From Akkermansiaceae bacterium UBA7890 (GTDB lineage: Bacteria; Verrucomicrobiota; Verrucomicrobiia; Verrucomicrobiales; Akkermansiaceae): a DNA stretch of 64,000 bases. Below are positions 51,542-60,233 of the stretch, piece by piece. The position numbers were made by a program, and so were the translations under genes. The stretch's first letter is position 1. Every line of letters begins with the position of its first letter. The stretch lies in NCBI GenBank assembly GCA_002501065.1, contig DLRK01000199.1, positions 4,959 through 68,958 of the forward strand. Direction: 5' to 3'. The notes beneath the pieces were generated by a model. The model was not told the origin of the DNA, made no database searches, and saw only the letters and a list, made by a program, of their open reading frames with translations.

Positions 51542-53452
51542 TCAGGGAACTTCCCAGCGGAGATTGCGGAAAAAACGCGGGGAACGCCAGCGAACCTCGG
51601 AGCCTTCCGGGAGCTCGATCCGCCGCCCCTCGCCAGGCAGAACCACCCTGCCGCACAGTCCCAGCTCAGTCACGTGCTTCCACGACTGCAAGGCGTAGTT
51701 CTGGCGCCCCTCCAAGAGCTTGAAATCTGCGAGTGTGACTCCCGGTGTCTGCCAGGCTGGAGAACCCTTGAGATCCACCCGCGCATAGAACTCACCCTGT
51801 CGTCTCATCGCCGGAAAGGCGCCCCAGGAATTGTCCTTCACCACGAAAAAGAGCGTGGTGTCATCTTCCACTTTCACATCCAGGAGGAGCCGGGCCCCTG
51901 CCGGAGCGGCAAACCCCGGATCCTTGACCTTGCGTGTCCAGGCGCTCCACCAATGCGGATTTTCCCAGTTCAGCCGGTACCAATCCTGGAAGTCGGTGAA
52001 CTCCGCCTCGATCATGGGATTTTGTTTTCCATCCCCCCTCACCCCGGAAGAAGCCAGCTGCTCCGGCGTAAAGCTGTCCATTCCTGACGACACTCCGAAG
52101 GTTCCGGGCGGATTTTTCATCCAGCGGTAACCCACCACCTTGTGATCAAGCCGGTAGTAGACATTGGCCATCACAAAGAGTGGTTGCCCCGTGCTGAAGA
52201 CCGGGAGCCGGGCACTCCATGAGTCTCCCTCACGCTCGGCAGTTGCCGTGCGCCAGAAGCGAGTGAGGATATGTGAATCGACTGAATAATAGATTTCCAC
52301 TTCAGCGACCCGCCCGGGCTGATCCGGGACCAGGGAAGCCCGCGGAATCCCGTCCTTCTCCTCCAGGGTCACCCTCAATTCAGGAGTGACGGGAAAATCA
52401 AAGGCTCCCTTCAGGTGCGCTTCGAAGAACAGCATCCCGGGGAAAACATGCTCGGGAGTGGCCCGGTGATTCATATGCGGGTTCACCGTGTAGCTGACCA
52501 CCTTGCTCCCCAGTCGCTCCCAGTTTGCGTAGACGTTGTCGAGGATTCCGTTGAAGTCGTTCTGCGGCCCCATGTAGAGAATCGGCGCGGTGATCCGCTC
52601 GAGGTAGGGCGGATCGTCAATAGTGCGGTGCCAGAGAGCGGATTTCCTTGGACGCACGCCCGCATTGGCTCGGGCGCGAATGTGTCCGGGCGCGCTGCCA
52701 CCACCCCCACAGGAAGGCGCAGCCGCCACGATCCGTTCGTCGGACCCCGCCAGCATCACCGTCAACTTGCCACCCATGGAATGCCCGAAGGCCCCGATAC
52801 GGTCCGGATCCACTTCGGCCTGCTTCTGCAGAAAGCTCACCCCGCGCCTGGCCGCCATCACGATAAGAAACCAGTTACTGTTACGGGGTGATTCCACCGT
52901 ATCAACGGTCCTGTCATCAGGAATCAACGATCCATAGTGGCTGTTGTGTCCGGTCTGGGTGGCATCCACCGCACCCCAGTCCGTGCCGGGATCCCCCTCC
53001 CGGGCCCGCTCGAGAATCCGCCCGCCCCAGTTCAGGGCAAGACAGGCGTATCCGTTCTGGGCGGCGTACTTGATGCTGTGCACCTCCGCCCGTTGACCAC
53101 CACCGTGCATCTGGATGAGTGCGGGCAGCTTCGCCTTCGTTCCGGTGGGAAAGCCGTAGTAGGCCGCCATTCGCGATTTTCTGCCCCGGAAGGATCCCAC
53201 GGTGTAGGTGAGCATGCGGATCGTGATCCCCTCCTCCTCAAACTCCCGGATCACCTCCACCTCCAGTGGCTCGGCATCCGGATCGTAGTTGGCCCACAAC
53301 TCCTCAACTGACTGCGGTGGCTGGCGGCCCTCGAGCCGGGGAAGGGTGTCGGCAACCGCCATGCCCGCGGCGAAGAGAACGACTGGAACTGCCACCCGGA
53401 TCCAGTGCTCGCAGGCTCTGCAGAAGGGCTCAGCCCCGGGCTTCTCGCTCAT
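51542..53452 (-). CDS. Exported alpha/beta hydrolase of the acetyl xylan esterase/dienelactone hydrolase type
   Basis: 636 residues from the ATG at 53452; a membrane/signal segment (about 20-36, VAVPVVLFAAGMAVA) lies slightly inward. The hydrolase domain carries LIQMHGGGQRAEV (oxyanion region), GAFGHSMGG (nucleophilic Ser) and the later acid/His region YTVNPHMNHRATPEH. The last 200 residues (EVEIYYSVDSHILTRFWR, FVMANVYYRLDHKVVGYRW) form a beta-rich C-terminal domain of unknown role. Such enzymes remove acetyl or other ester groups from polysaccharides, matching the surrounding sulfatases. It diverges from the small basic protein gene, 166 bases apart. Confidence 0.85.
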   Translation of the reverse strand: MSEKPGAEPFCRACEHWIRVAVPVVLFAAGMAVADTLPRLEGRQPPQSVEELWANYDPDAEPLEVEVIREFEEEGITIRMLTYTVGSFRGRKSRMAAYYGFPTGTKAKLPALIQMHGGGQRAEVHSIKYAAQNGYACLALNWGGRILERAREGDPGTDWGAVDATQTGHNSHYGSLIPDDRTVDTVESPRNSNWFLIVMAARRGVSFLQKQAEVDPDRIGAFGHSMGGKLTVMLAGSDERIVAAAPSCGGGGSAPGHIRARANAGVRPRKSALWHRTIDDPPYLERITAPILYMGPQNDFNGILDNVYANWERLGSKVVSYTVNPHMNHRATPEHVFPGMLFFEAHLKGAFDFPVTPELRVTLEEKDGIPRASLVPDQPGRVAEVEIYYSVDSHILTRFWRTATAEREGDSWSARLPVFSTGQPLFVMANVYYRLDHKVVGYRWMKNPPGTFGVSSGMDSFTPEQLASSGVRGDGKQNPMIEAEFTDFQDWYRLNWENPHWWSAWTRKVKDPGFAAPAGARLLLDVKVEDDTTLFFVVKDNSWGAFPAMRRQGEFYARVDLKGSPAWQTPGVTLADFKLLEGRQNYALQSWKHVTELGLCGRVVLPGEGRRIELPEGSEVRWRSPRFFRNLRWEVP

Positions 53453-53515
53453 GAATACCTGATCCTGCCGCATTCCGGCCTCATGGCAAGCGCAGGCCCC
53501 GTCCCACAATTGAGG

Positions 53516-53544
53516 TTGACCGGACCGCCCGGAAACCCTATTAC
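53516..53544 (+). promoter_or_regulatory. Sigma70-type promoter for the small basic protein gene
   Basis: TTGACC (53516-53521) and TATTAC (53539-53544) are 17 bases apart, matching consensus in 5 of 6 and 4 of 6 positions. Transcription would start near 53551, leaving an untranslated leader of about 68 bases before the ATG at 53619. The clearest promoter seen in the window. Confidence 0.55.
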
Positions 53545-53618
53545 CCGCCGCCCCCGCACAACACCTGTTCCACCCCGAACTCTTATCCCGACCCGACATG
53601 CGCACGAAGAGAAAGTTC

Positions 53619-53792
53619 ATGAAGACGCAGCTCACCCGCCCTCGCAAGAGCGGTGCAGCCAAGCGTCGGCGCCAGGCTGATCATCGCAATCGCCTTGTGG
53701 CTCTCGGAGTTGCCCAGGAAGCGGTTGACGGGATGAATCAGAAGGAAGTCCGCGACATGCTCAAGTATCCCGCCAAGATCAGCCAGGACTGA
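53619..53792 (+). CDS. Small, highly basic protein of unknown function
   Basis: 57 residues from the ATG at 53619, with AAGAGAAAG just upstream as a plausible ribosome site; an ATG at 53598 would add seven residues. The N-terminal half (MKTQLTRPRKSGAAKRRRQADHRNR, quoted in two parts here: TRPRKSGAAKRRR and ADHRNRLVALG) is rich in Arg and Lys; the second half has GVAQEAVDGMNQKEVRDMLK, a possible short helix. Composition suggests RNA or ribosome contact, but it matches no ribosomal protein I know. It has its own promoter and a strong terminator, so it is a separate transcript. Coding status is likely because of that flanking architecture. Confidence 0.7.
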   Translation: MKTQLTRPRKSGAAKRRRQADHRNRLVALGVAQEAVDGMNQKEVRDMLKYPAKISQD

Positions 53793-53859
53793 CTGGGCCC
53801 CGTCACCAGCGGCATTTTCACACCCGCAATCACTTCACGATCACAGGCTCCCTCACATC

Positions 53860-53888
53860 GTCCGCATCCATGATGCGGACTTTTTTTT
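53860..53888 (+). terminator. Strong intrinsic terminator of the small basic protein gene
   Basis: A perfect 9-bp stem (GTCCGCATC at 53860-53868 with GATGCGGAC at 53872-53880), a three-base CAT loop, and a run of eight T (53881-53888). It is 67 bases past the stop codon. The best intrinsic terminator in the window. Confidence 0.92.
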
Positions 53889-53998
53889 GGGACCCGGTTC
53901 CGACCAGCGGGACTCACCCGGTTCGGATTTCATTCCTACGGATTGACCCGGGATCAGATCGGCAGTGCTGTCCGGCTCGATCCTGTTCCGGTCAGAAC

Positions 53999-55462
53999 CT
54001 AGGCCAGGACACCATGGATCAGATCGGTGGGAAGCACTCCCGTTAAGCGCTGGTCAAGCCCGCCGTAATGGTAGGTGAGGTGCTCGTAATCGAGGCCCAT
54101 GAGGCGCAGGATGGTAGCGTGCAGGTCCCTTACATGGTGGCGATCCACTGCGGCCTCGTGACCAAGCTCGTCGGTCTCACCGTAGCTGGTGCCCGCCTTC
54201 ACCCCGCCACCCGCCAACCAGTAGGTAAAGCCCTTGGGGTTGTGATCACGCCCGCCATTCTTGCCCTGCGACACCGGCTGGCGTCCGAACTCCCCGCCCC
54301 AGACCACGAGGGTCTCCTCCAGGAGTCCGCGCTGCTCAAGGTCTTCCAGCAGCCCTGCGATCGGCTGGTCAATTTCGGGGCCGTGAATCTGCAGATTTTC
54401 TTCCACCCCGTTATGGGCATCCCAGTTCTGCTGCTGGTGTCCCCCTCCCGAGTAGAGCTGCACGAAACGCACTCCGCGTTCCACCAGGCGTCGCGCAATA
54501 AGACACTGGCGTCCGAAATGGGCCGGTGGAATGCTGAGCTTGTGATCGCCCCTGGGCAGATTCAACCCATAGCGCTCCCTGGTCTTCTCATTCTCCGAGG
54601 AGATGTCGAGGGCCTCCGGGGCGGAGGTGTGGAGCTGGTAGGCGAGATCATAGGTGGCGATGCGGGCGCTGAGTTCCGAATAACTCTCCCGCCCCCGGCG
54701 GTGCACCTCGTTCAATGCGTTGATGGCGTCCACCTTGTCACCCTGCATCTGCATCGTCACGTTGCCACTGGGCTTGAGATTGAGGACTGGATTGCCAGTC
54801 GCGCGCAGGACCGTCCCCTGGTAGGCCGCCGGCATGTATCCCGCCGTCCAGTTCGCGGCACCCGGAATGGGACCGCCCCGCGGATCGAGCATGACGACGA
54901 AACCCGGCAAGTCCGCATTGGTCGATCCCAGTCCGTGCGCAATCCAGGCTCCCAGGGCAGGATGCCCCTGCAGGACCCGCCCGCAGTTCATCTGCAGGTT
55001 GGCTGAACCGTGCGCGAAGGAGTCCATGTAAAGCGACTTGATGACCGCCAGCTTGTCCATGTGCTTCGCAATGTTCGGCAACGCATCGGAACACCAGAGG
55101 CCGGACCTGCCGTGCTGTGCAAAGGTGCGCTTGGATCCCTGCAACACGGAATCACGCATCTCCCGGCGACGAATCTCCATCTTGATCTTCTTGCCACTGC
55201 TCTTCTGCAGATCCGGCTTGTAGTCGAAGAGATCCATCTGGGATGGCCCCCCATAGAGATAGAGGTAGATACAGGCCTTGGCCTTGGCCGGGAAATCCTG
55301 TGGCTTGGGTGCAAGCGGATTAAGCAGGGTGGAAGCAGGAGCAGCGAAAACCCTCGATCCGTCGAAGATGCCGGAGAGCGAGACCCCCGCCATGGAAGTC
55401 CCGAAGGTCTTCAGGAAGTTCCGCCGGCTCTGCGCTTCAATCTGGCCTGGTGGAAGAGACAT
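53999..55462 (-). CDS. DUF1501 family protein, Tat-exported (third copy)
   Basis: 487 residues from the ATG at 55462, which has AGAGAGGA about eight bases upstream; this supports it over the TTG at 55483. SRRNFLKTFG (about residues 12-21) is the Tat motif. DUF1501 landmarks are YLYLYGGPSQMDLFDYKP, QHGRSGLWCSDALPN, GRVLQGHPALGAWIAHG, WGGEFGRQPVSQGKNGGRDHNPKG and FTYWLAGGGVKAG. It follows the third DUF1549/DUF1553 gene by 17 bases, so the pair is tightly coupled. As with its relatives, the reaction is unknown. Confidence 0.93.
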   Translation of the reverse strand: MSLPPGQIEAQSRRNFLKTFGTSMAGVSLSGIFDGSRVFAAPASTLLNPLAPKPQDFPAKAKACIYLYLYGGPSQMDLFDYKPDLQKSSGKKIKMEIRRREMRDSVLQGSKRTFAQHGRSGLWCSDALPNIAKHMDKLAVIKSLYMDSFAHGSANLQMNCGRVLQGHPALGAWIAHGLGSTNADLPGFVVMLDPRGGPIPGAANWTAGYMPAAYQGTVLRATGNPVLNLKPSGNVTMQMQGDKVDAINALNEVHRRGRESYSELSARIATYDLAYQLHTSAPEALDISSENEKTRERYGLNLPRGDHKLSIPPAHFGRQCLIARRLVERGVRFVQLYSGGGHQQQNWDAHNGVEENLQIHGPEIDQPIAGLLEDLEQRGLLEETLVVWGGEFGRQPVSQGKNGGRDHNPKGFTYWLAGGGVKAGTSYGETDELGHEAAVDRHHVRDLHATILRLMGLDYEHLTYHYGGLDQRLTGVLPTDLIHGVLA

Positions 55463-55479
55463 GCTTGAGTCCTCTCTGA

Positions 55480-58400
55480 TCAATCAATGTAAACGAATTC
55501 GTTCAGGTTCAACAACAAGGAACTCAATTCCTCCAACGCCCGCTTCCGGGCGGTGACCTCTCTCCTGAAAAGCACCAGGAGATTCTTGTCCTCCCGCGAT
55601 CCTGCTGACGCTGGTGTCACCCACGCGACCTTCTTTCCCCCTCTGATCACGTGCACCTTCCGGTAGTTGACCCGGGCCCCCCAGGTGCGCAACCCGACCA
55701 GGCCTGCCGCGAGAGGCCGATCCATCTTGTGATCGATGTAGGGGGCCGGCCGATTGTCGAGGAAGACCTGTATGCGATCCCCCACTGTCCTGGCCTCCAG
55801 CCAGTGCCACTTTCCACGCTTGAGGGGAGCCAATGCCTCGGCGCGTGGTGTCCAGTCATTCTGGTGTGTGCCCAGGACAAGTTTGCCCTCATCGAGGTAG
55901 AAACTCACCTCGTAGCCAATCCAGTTGTCGGCACCCACCTTCGGCTCCCGCACGTTGAGAAGGAAACCGCCGACCGAGCCATCCGTGATCCGGATCTCCG
56001 CCTTGAGGGAGTCCCCCTCCCCGAGGGGGCCGACCGCATCCCAGAGGAGCTTGGGCCCTTTCTCCCCGGCCACCGAAATCTCATTTCCCCGAACCGACCA
56101 ATGTCCTCCGTAGGCAGACCATCCCTCTGGAACCACCCGGGACGACGCTTCCCCTGAGGTGACAAATTCAGACTTCTCGTAGTCGATTTCCGCCACGGCA
56201 TACTTCTGACCATCCGCCACGATGGTCAGATCATCGATGCTGACAGAACCACCCCAGGCACTCACTCCCACCCGACCCTCGCCTCCAATGGGATCAGGGT
56301 CCTCAGCCTCCATTCTTTCCCCGGATCCGCAGCGCACCACGATTTTTCCTCCCACCAGGGTGATCGCGATATCCGGTCCCTTCTGCAGTCCCGAGACAGG
56401 CTGGCTGGACAGAACCGTGATTTTTTCCCCCTCGTGGCGACGAACCGCAATCTCCCCCTTCGGCTTGTCCAACAGCACGCTGTAGCCCTCAAAGACCGCT
56501 CCACGCGGGTTGGCCCGCAGGAGCACCGCGGCCCGCTCGGTGATCCCATCAAGCAGGAACCTTCCGGAGACCCTGACATCGCGGGACGAGACCCGGTAGA
56601 GAGAGAAGGCGGGCCAATCGCGCTCCGCGTTGACGATGCCCTCATAGCCTCCGGTCCACTTTCCCTTGTGGTATTCCCATCCCCCGGTCGGTCCCCGCAG
56701 GAAGCGCTCAGCGGGGAGACTTTTCTGGTAGTCGTTGAAAAGGGCCGGCGGAAAATCGGGGCGGAAGGAAACCCGCCGCGTCAGCACTTTCTGTTTCCTT
56801 TCCTGGTCCTCCAGGAAGGCGGCAGCCAGCCTGGCTTCTTCTTCGGTGGGATTTCGACTGAGCACCATCCGGAATGCGGAGGAGACAGGATCGGGTTGCG
56901 CCATTGCCTTCTGCGCCACCCGCGCCGCATTCTCCGCCACGAACTCACTGTTGAGGAGGAGAAGAGCCTGCGGAGCCACCGTAGTAGTGGGACGTATCCC
57001 CAGGGATCCCTCGGTGTTGGTGTAGTCGAAGATCTCAAAGAACGGATAGAGCATGGTCCGCTTCACGAAGGCATACACGCTGCGACGACGCTGCTGCTCC
57101 GGCGGGGACCACTGCCAGTTGCGGCCCGGCTTGGACCCTCCGGCAACCACTTCCCCGGCGAGGGTGGGAAAGAACCCGCGCCCGCCCCGCTCCGGATTGA
57201 GGGCGCTGGCACACTTGAGAACTGAATCCCGAATGGCTTCCGACTCGAGTCGGCGCAGGTTGGCCCGCCAGTGGTGAAGGTTCCCCGGGTCGATTGCTTC
57301 GTTGGCGGGATTTCCCACGGAGGACCTCTGCCACGCCCGGCTGTTCATGATAACGCGATGCATGTGCTTGATAGACCAGCCGCGCTCCATGAACTCACTG
57401 GCCAGCCAGTCCAGAAGGGCCTCGTTGGTGGGCGGATTCCCCGCTTTCCCGAAGTCATTGGGAGTAGCCACGATCCCCCGCCCGAAGTGACCATGCCAGA
57501 GCCGGTTGGCCATCACACGCGCGGTCAGCGGGTTATCCTCCCGGGCTACCCACCTGGCAAAGGCATGACGCCGCCCCACCGAGTGGGGAGTAGGCGTCAC
57601 CTCGGGGGATCCCCCGCCAAGAATCTCGGGAAAGTGCGGCTCCACCTTGTCGGACGGACGACCCGCATTCCCCCGGATGAGGAGATGGGTGTCAATGGGC
57701 TTGTTGCCACGCTCAGTTACCACCAGGGCATCTCCTGCCCCCGTCTTGCGGATGGTGTCCGCTCCCGGCTTGTTGTAGGGTTTCACGTTGCGGAAGAAGG
57801 CCTGCAGCTCGTAGTAGTTGCGCTGCGAGATGGGATCGAACATGTGATCGTGACAACGCGCGCATCCCACTGTGAGACCGAGAAATGTCTCCGTGGTGGT
57901 CTTCAGGATATCATCCTGCCCGTCAAATTCCGCCGCCCGCTTGTCATCCGGTTCGTCATCCCACACCCCCAACCGGTGGAATCCGGTCGCAATCCATCCC
58001 TCGTCTCCTCCATCGGGCAGCTCGTCGCCCGCAATCTGCTCCAGCACAAAACGGTCGTATGGCTTATCCCGGTTGAAGGATGAAATCACATAGTCCCGAT
58101 AGCGCCAGGCGTGCGGCTTCTCATCATCACGCTCGTAGCCGTTACTCTGCGCAAAACGCACCACATCCAGCCAGTGCCGCCCCCAGCGCTCCCCATACTC
58201 CGGCATGGCCAGGAGGCGATCCACCAGTTTCGGGAAGGCCGCCGGATCCGGATCATTGGCGAAGGCCTGGACCTCCGCAAAGCTCGGGGGAAGACCGAGC
58301 AGGGTGTAATAGGCGCGCCGGATAAGAACCCCACGCGGGGCAGGAGAATTGGCGACGAGTTTCTTCTCCTCAAGCGTTGCCTCGATGATCTCATCAAAGT

Positions 58401-58923
58401 GCTTCTCCTCCTGCTTCCGCAATGATTGGAACGCCCAGTAGCGACGATCTTCTTCGCTGATTGCAAACTCCTTTTCCGGCTTATCCCCCTCTGCAGCCAC
58501 CCCCTCGCCCCCGGACCAGGGCGCACCCATTGCCACCCAGCGGGTCAGATCCTCGACCTGGCGCCTGCCAAGCTTCTTCTTTGGCGGCATCTCGAGATCG
58601 GAACTACGATAGCTTACCGCCTCGATGAGAAGGGACTCGCCGGGCTTCCCCGGCACGATGGCCGGTCCGCTCTCACCCCCCTTGAGAAGAAGCGTCCGCG
58701 CATCGAGACGCAGCCCCGCCTTCTGCTTCTTCGGCCCGTGACACTTAAAGCAGTTTTCGGAGAGGAGCGGACGAATCTTCTCCTCGAAGAAACGCAGGCC
58801 TTCAGCCTCGTCCGCGGCGAAGCCCCCGGCCAGGGCCGCGAGGGCCAGGCACGCCTGACCGACCACCCGGAAACCTGCTCGATAGCGACTCCTCAAACCG
58901 GGTATGACATAGCGCACAAGCAC
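55480..58923 (-). CDS. PSCyt1-DUF1549-DUF1553 protein with inserted jelly-roll-like modules
   Basis: 1147 residues from a GTG start. Signal segment about 15-36. PSCyt1 heme motif CFKCHG (C58, C61, H62), with MPPKKKLGRRQ as the Met region. DUF1549 carries CARCHDHMFDPISQRNYYELQAFF. DUF1553 follows (LTARVMANRLWHGHFG, SRAWQRSS). Then about 335 residues of beta-rich sequence intervene (about 760-1100): a first module VRVSGRFLLDGITERAAVLLR and a second DSLKAEIRITDGSVGGFLLNV, WLEARTVGDRIQVFLDNRPAPYIDHK resembling concanavalin/DUF1080-type lectin folds. The last residues, EELSSLLLNLNEFVYID, are the normal DUF1553 C-terminus, so the modules interrupt the domain. Partner DUF1501 gene is immediately downstream. 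Confidence 0.92.
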   Translation of the reverse strand: MLVRYVIPGLRSRYRAGFRVVGQACLALAALAGGFAADEAEGLRFFEEKIRPLLSENCFKCHGPKKQKAGLRLDARTLLLKGGESGPAIVPGKPGESLLIEAVSYRSSDLEMPPKKKLGRRQVEDLTRWVAMGAPWSGGEGVAAEGDKPEKEFAISEEDRRYWAFQSLRKQEEKHFDEIIEATLEEKKLVANSPAPRGVLIRRAYYTLLGLPPSFAEVQAFANDPDPAAFPKLVDRLLAMPEYGERWGRHWLDVVRFAQSNGYERDDEKPHAWRYRDYVISSFNRDKPYDRFVLEQIAGDELPDGGDEGWIATGFHRLGVWDDEPDDKRAAEFDGQDDILKTTTETFLGLTVGCARCHDHMFDPISQRNYYELQAFFRNVKPYNKPGADTIRKTGAGDALVVTERGNKPIDTHLLIRGNAGRPSDKVEPHFPEILGGGSPEVTPTPHSVGRRHAFARWVAREDNPLTARVMANRLWHGHFGRGIVATPNDFGKAGNPPTNEALLDWLASEFMERGWSIKHMHRVIMNSRAWQRSSVGNPANEAIDPGNLHHWRANLRRLESEAIRDSVLKCASALNPERGGRGFFPTLAGEVVAGGSKPGRNWQWSPPEQQRRRSVYAFVKRTMLYPFFEIFDYTNTEGSLGIRPTTTVAPQALLLLNSEFVAENAARVAQKAMAQPDPVSSAFRMVLSRNPTEEEARLAAAFLEDQERKQKVLTRRVSFRPDFPPALFNDYQKSLPAERFLRGPTGGWEYHKGKWTGGYEGIVNAERDWPAFSLYRVSSRDVRVSGRFLLDGITERAAVLLRANPRGAVFEGYSVLLDKPKGEIAVRRHEGEKITVLSSQPVSGLQKGPDIAITLVGGKIVVRCGSGERMEAEDPDPIGGEGRVGVSAWGGSVSIDDLTIVADGQKYAVAEIDYEKSEFVTSGEASSRVVPEGWSAYGGHWSVRGNEISVAGEKGPKLLWDAVGPLGEGDSLKAEIRITDGSVGGFLLNVREPKVGADNWIGYEVSFYLDEGKLVLGTHQNDWTPRAEALAPLKRGKWHWLEARTVGDRIQVFLDNRPAPYIDHKMDRPLAAGLVGLRTWGARVNYRKVHVIRGGKKVAWVTPASAGSREDKNLLVLFRREVTARKRALEELSSLLLNLNEFVYID

Positions 58924-59045
58924 CGACCCTCACAATCGCCAATTCACAAAACAACCTTGCCCGTCGTCATGTCTTCTCCCCTTGGAGACGAAGAAAGGCG
59001 CCAGATCGCACTCCCAAATCAATCAACTTCATTGACTTCCACGCC

Positions 59046-59073
59046 TTGAAAAATCCGGGGATCCCTGTATTTT
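59046..59073 (+). promoter_or_regulatory. Possible promoter for the secreted protein gene
   Basis: TTGAAA (59046-59051) and TATTTT (59068-59073) lie 16 bases apart in an A/T-rich patch 58 bases before the ATG at 59131. Both boxes match consensus in four or five of six positions. No other evidence supports it. Confidence 0.4.
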
Positions 59074-59130
59074 ATTTGGCTGCGGTTCGTTGCCGCTGCG
59101 GCGCTCCCAGAATCCCGCCCTCCCGCACAG

Positions 59131-60189
59131 ATGAAACCCCTCGGCCTTTTCCTCGCCACCGCATCCGTCCTCGGCACTCTCCCCGCCTCGGCACAAATCA
59201 CCGTCGAACTCGCCGACCTGCAGATGACGTCCGGAGTCCAACGCTCCTTCCTGACTCATCAGGGGAACGTGACGGTCGTGAATGGGCTGATCCTGGGAAC
59301 AGGGGGGCCGTCCCAGTGGGACTTTTCGGCGGGCGTGGGTGACGAAACCTATCATTACGAGATCCTCCCGGCTGATCAATCTCCCTTCAGCGATCCCTTC
59401 ACGGGGGCCAAACTGACGGAGGTGCGCACGGTTGATTCAGATGGAGGGACCGGTTGGACGTTCTTCAACCTCACCCCCGGCGGCCGGGAACTGCACGGCT
59501 TTCACGATCCGGTGGGCAACCCGACCAACCCGGTGACGCAATTCAACAATCCTGTGGTCGATTATCCCGCCACCATCGACTACCTCGATTCATGGTCGGT
59601 TCCGACCTCTTATTCCACCTCCGTCGACATCGGGGGGCTTGTCGTTCCGGTCAATGTGGGCGTCACCATCACCTCCTTCGTCGATGGCTATGGAACCCTC
59701 ACCCTGCCCACCCTGGGCACGGTGGACGTCCTGCGCATTAACGAGCTGAGCCTCTTCGATTCCATGGCCGATGTCGTGGGCACTCCGGTGCCGCTGGGCC
59801 AGTCGTTCGTACGCAGCTATCTCTGGATTTCAAAGGAATACGGGCTCGTCGCACAAATCGCCTCGGAAGGAAGCACCCAGGCCCCGCCAGCGGAGTTCGA
59901 CGTGGCCGCCCGCTATCTCCGTCTCTCCCGGTTCACTGCCGCCCCGACTCCCCTTCGCCCGATCATCCGTTCGGTAGATTACGATGAGGAGGGGACTGCC
60001 GTTACGATCATCTGTGCGAGCGTGGAGGGACAGAACTACCTCCTTGAAGTTTCCGACAATCTCAGGGACTGGCAGTCACAGGGGGATCCGGTTCAGGCGA
60101 CCGGAGCAACCGTCACCTTTCTGGACAACCTCATTCTCTTTCCGTCGGCGGAGCGTTACTATCGAGTCCACCGCCTGCCTCCGGGTTAA
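59131..60189 (+). CDS. Secreted protein of unknown function with a Verrucomicrobia-type C-terminal module
   Basis: 352 residues. Sec signal about 1-22 (ending ASAQ). The first 270 residues are beta-rich without recognised catalytic motifs (GNVTVVNGLILGTGGPSQWDF, GFHDPVGNPTNPVTQFNN, GTVDVLRINELSLF). From about residue 280 there is an Fn3-like end module, YLLEVSDNLRDWQ...ATGATVTFLDN...ERYYRVHRL. This pattern closes many secreted Verrucomicrobia proteins and partly matches the tail of the large protease. It stands alone on its strand with a possible promoter upstream. Function unknown. Confidence 0.75.
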   Translation: MKPLGLFLATASVLGTLPASAQITVELADLQMTSGVQRSFLTHQGNVTVVNGLILGTGGPSQWDFSAGVGDETYHYEILPADQSPFSDPFTGAKLTEVRTVDSDGGTGWTFFNLTPGGRELHGFHDPVGNPTNPVTQFNNPVVDYPATIDYLDSWSVPTSYSTSVDIGGLVVPVNVGVTITSFVDGYGTLTLPTLGTVDVLRINELSLFDSMADVVGTPVPLGQSFVRSYLWISKEYGLVAQIASEGSTQAPPAEFDVAARYLRLSRFTAAPTPLRPIIRSVDYDEEGTAVTIICASVEGQNYLLEVSDNLRDWQSQGDPVQATGATVTFLDNLILFPSAERYYRVHRLPPG

Positions 60190-60233
60190 GGTCGCCACCT
60201 TCCTCCGCGCGCGGTCCACACCGGCGCCGGGAG

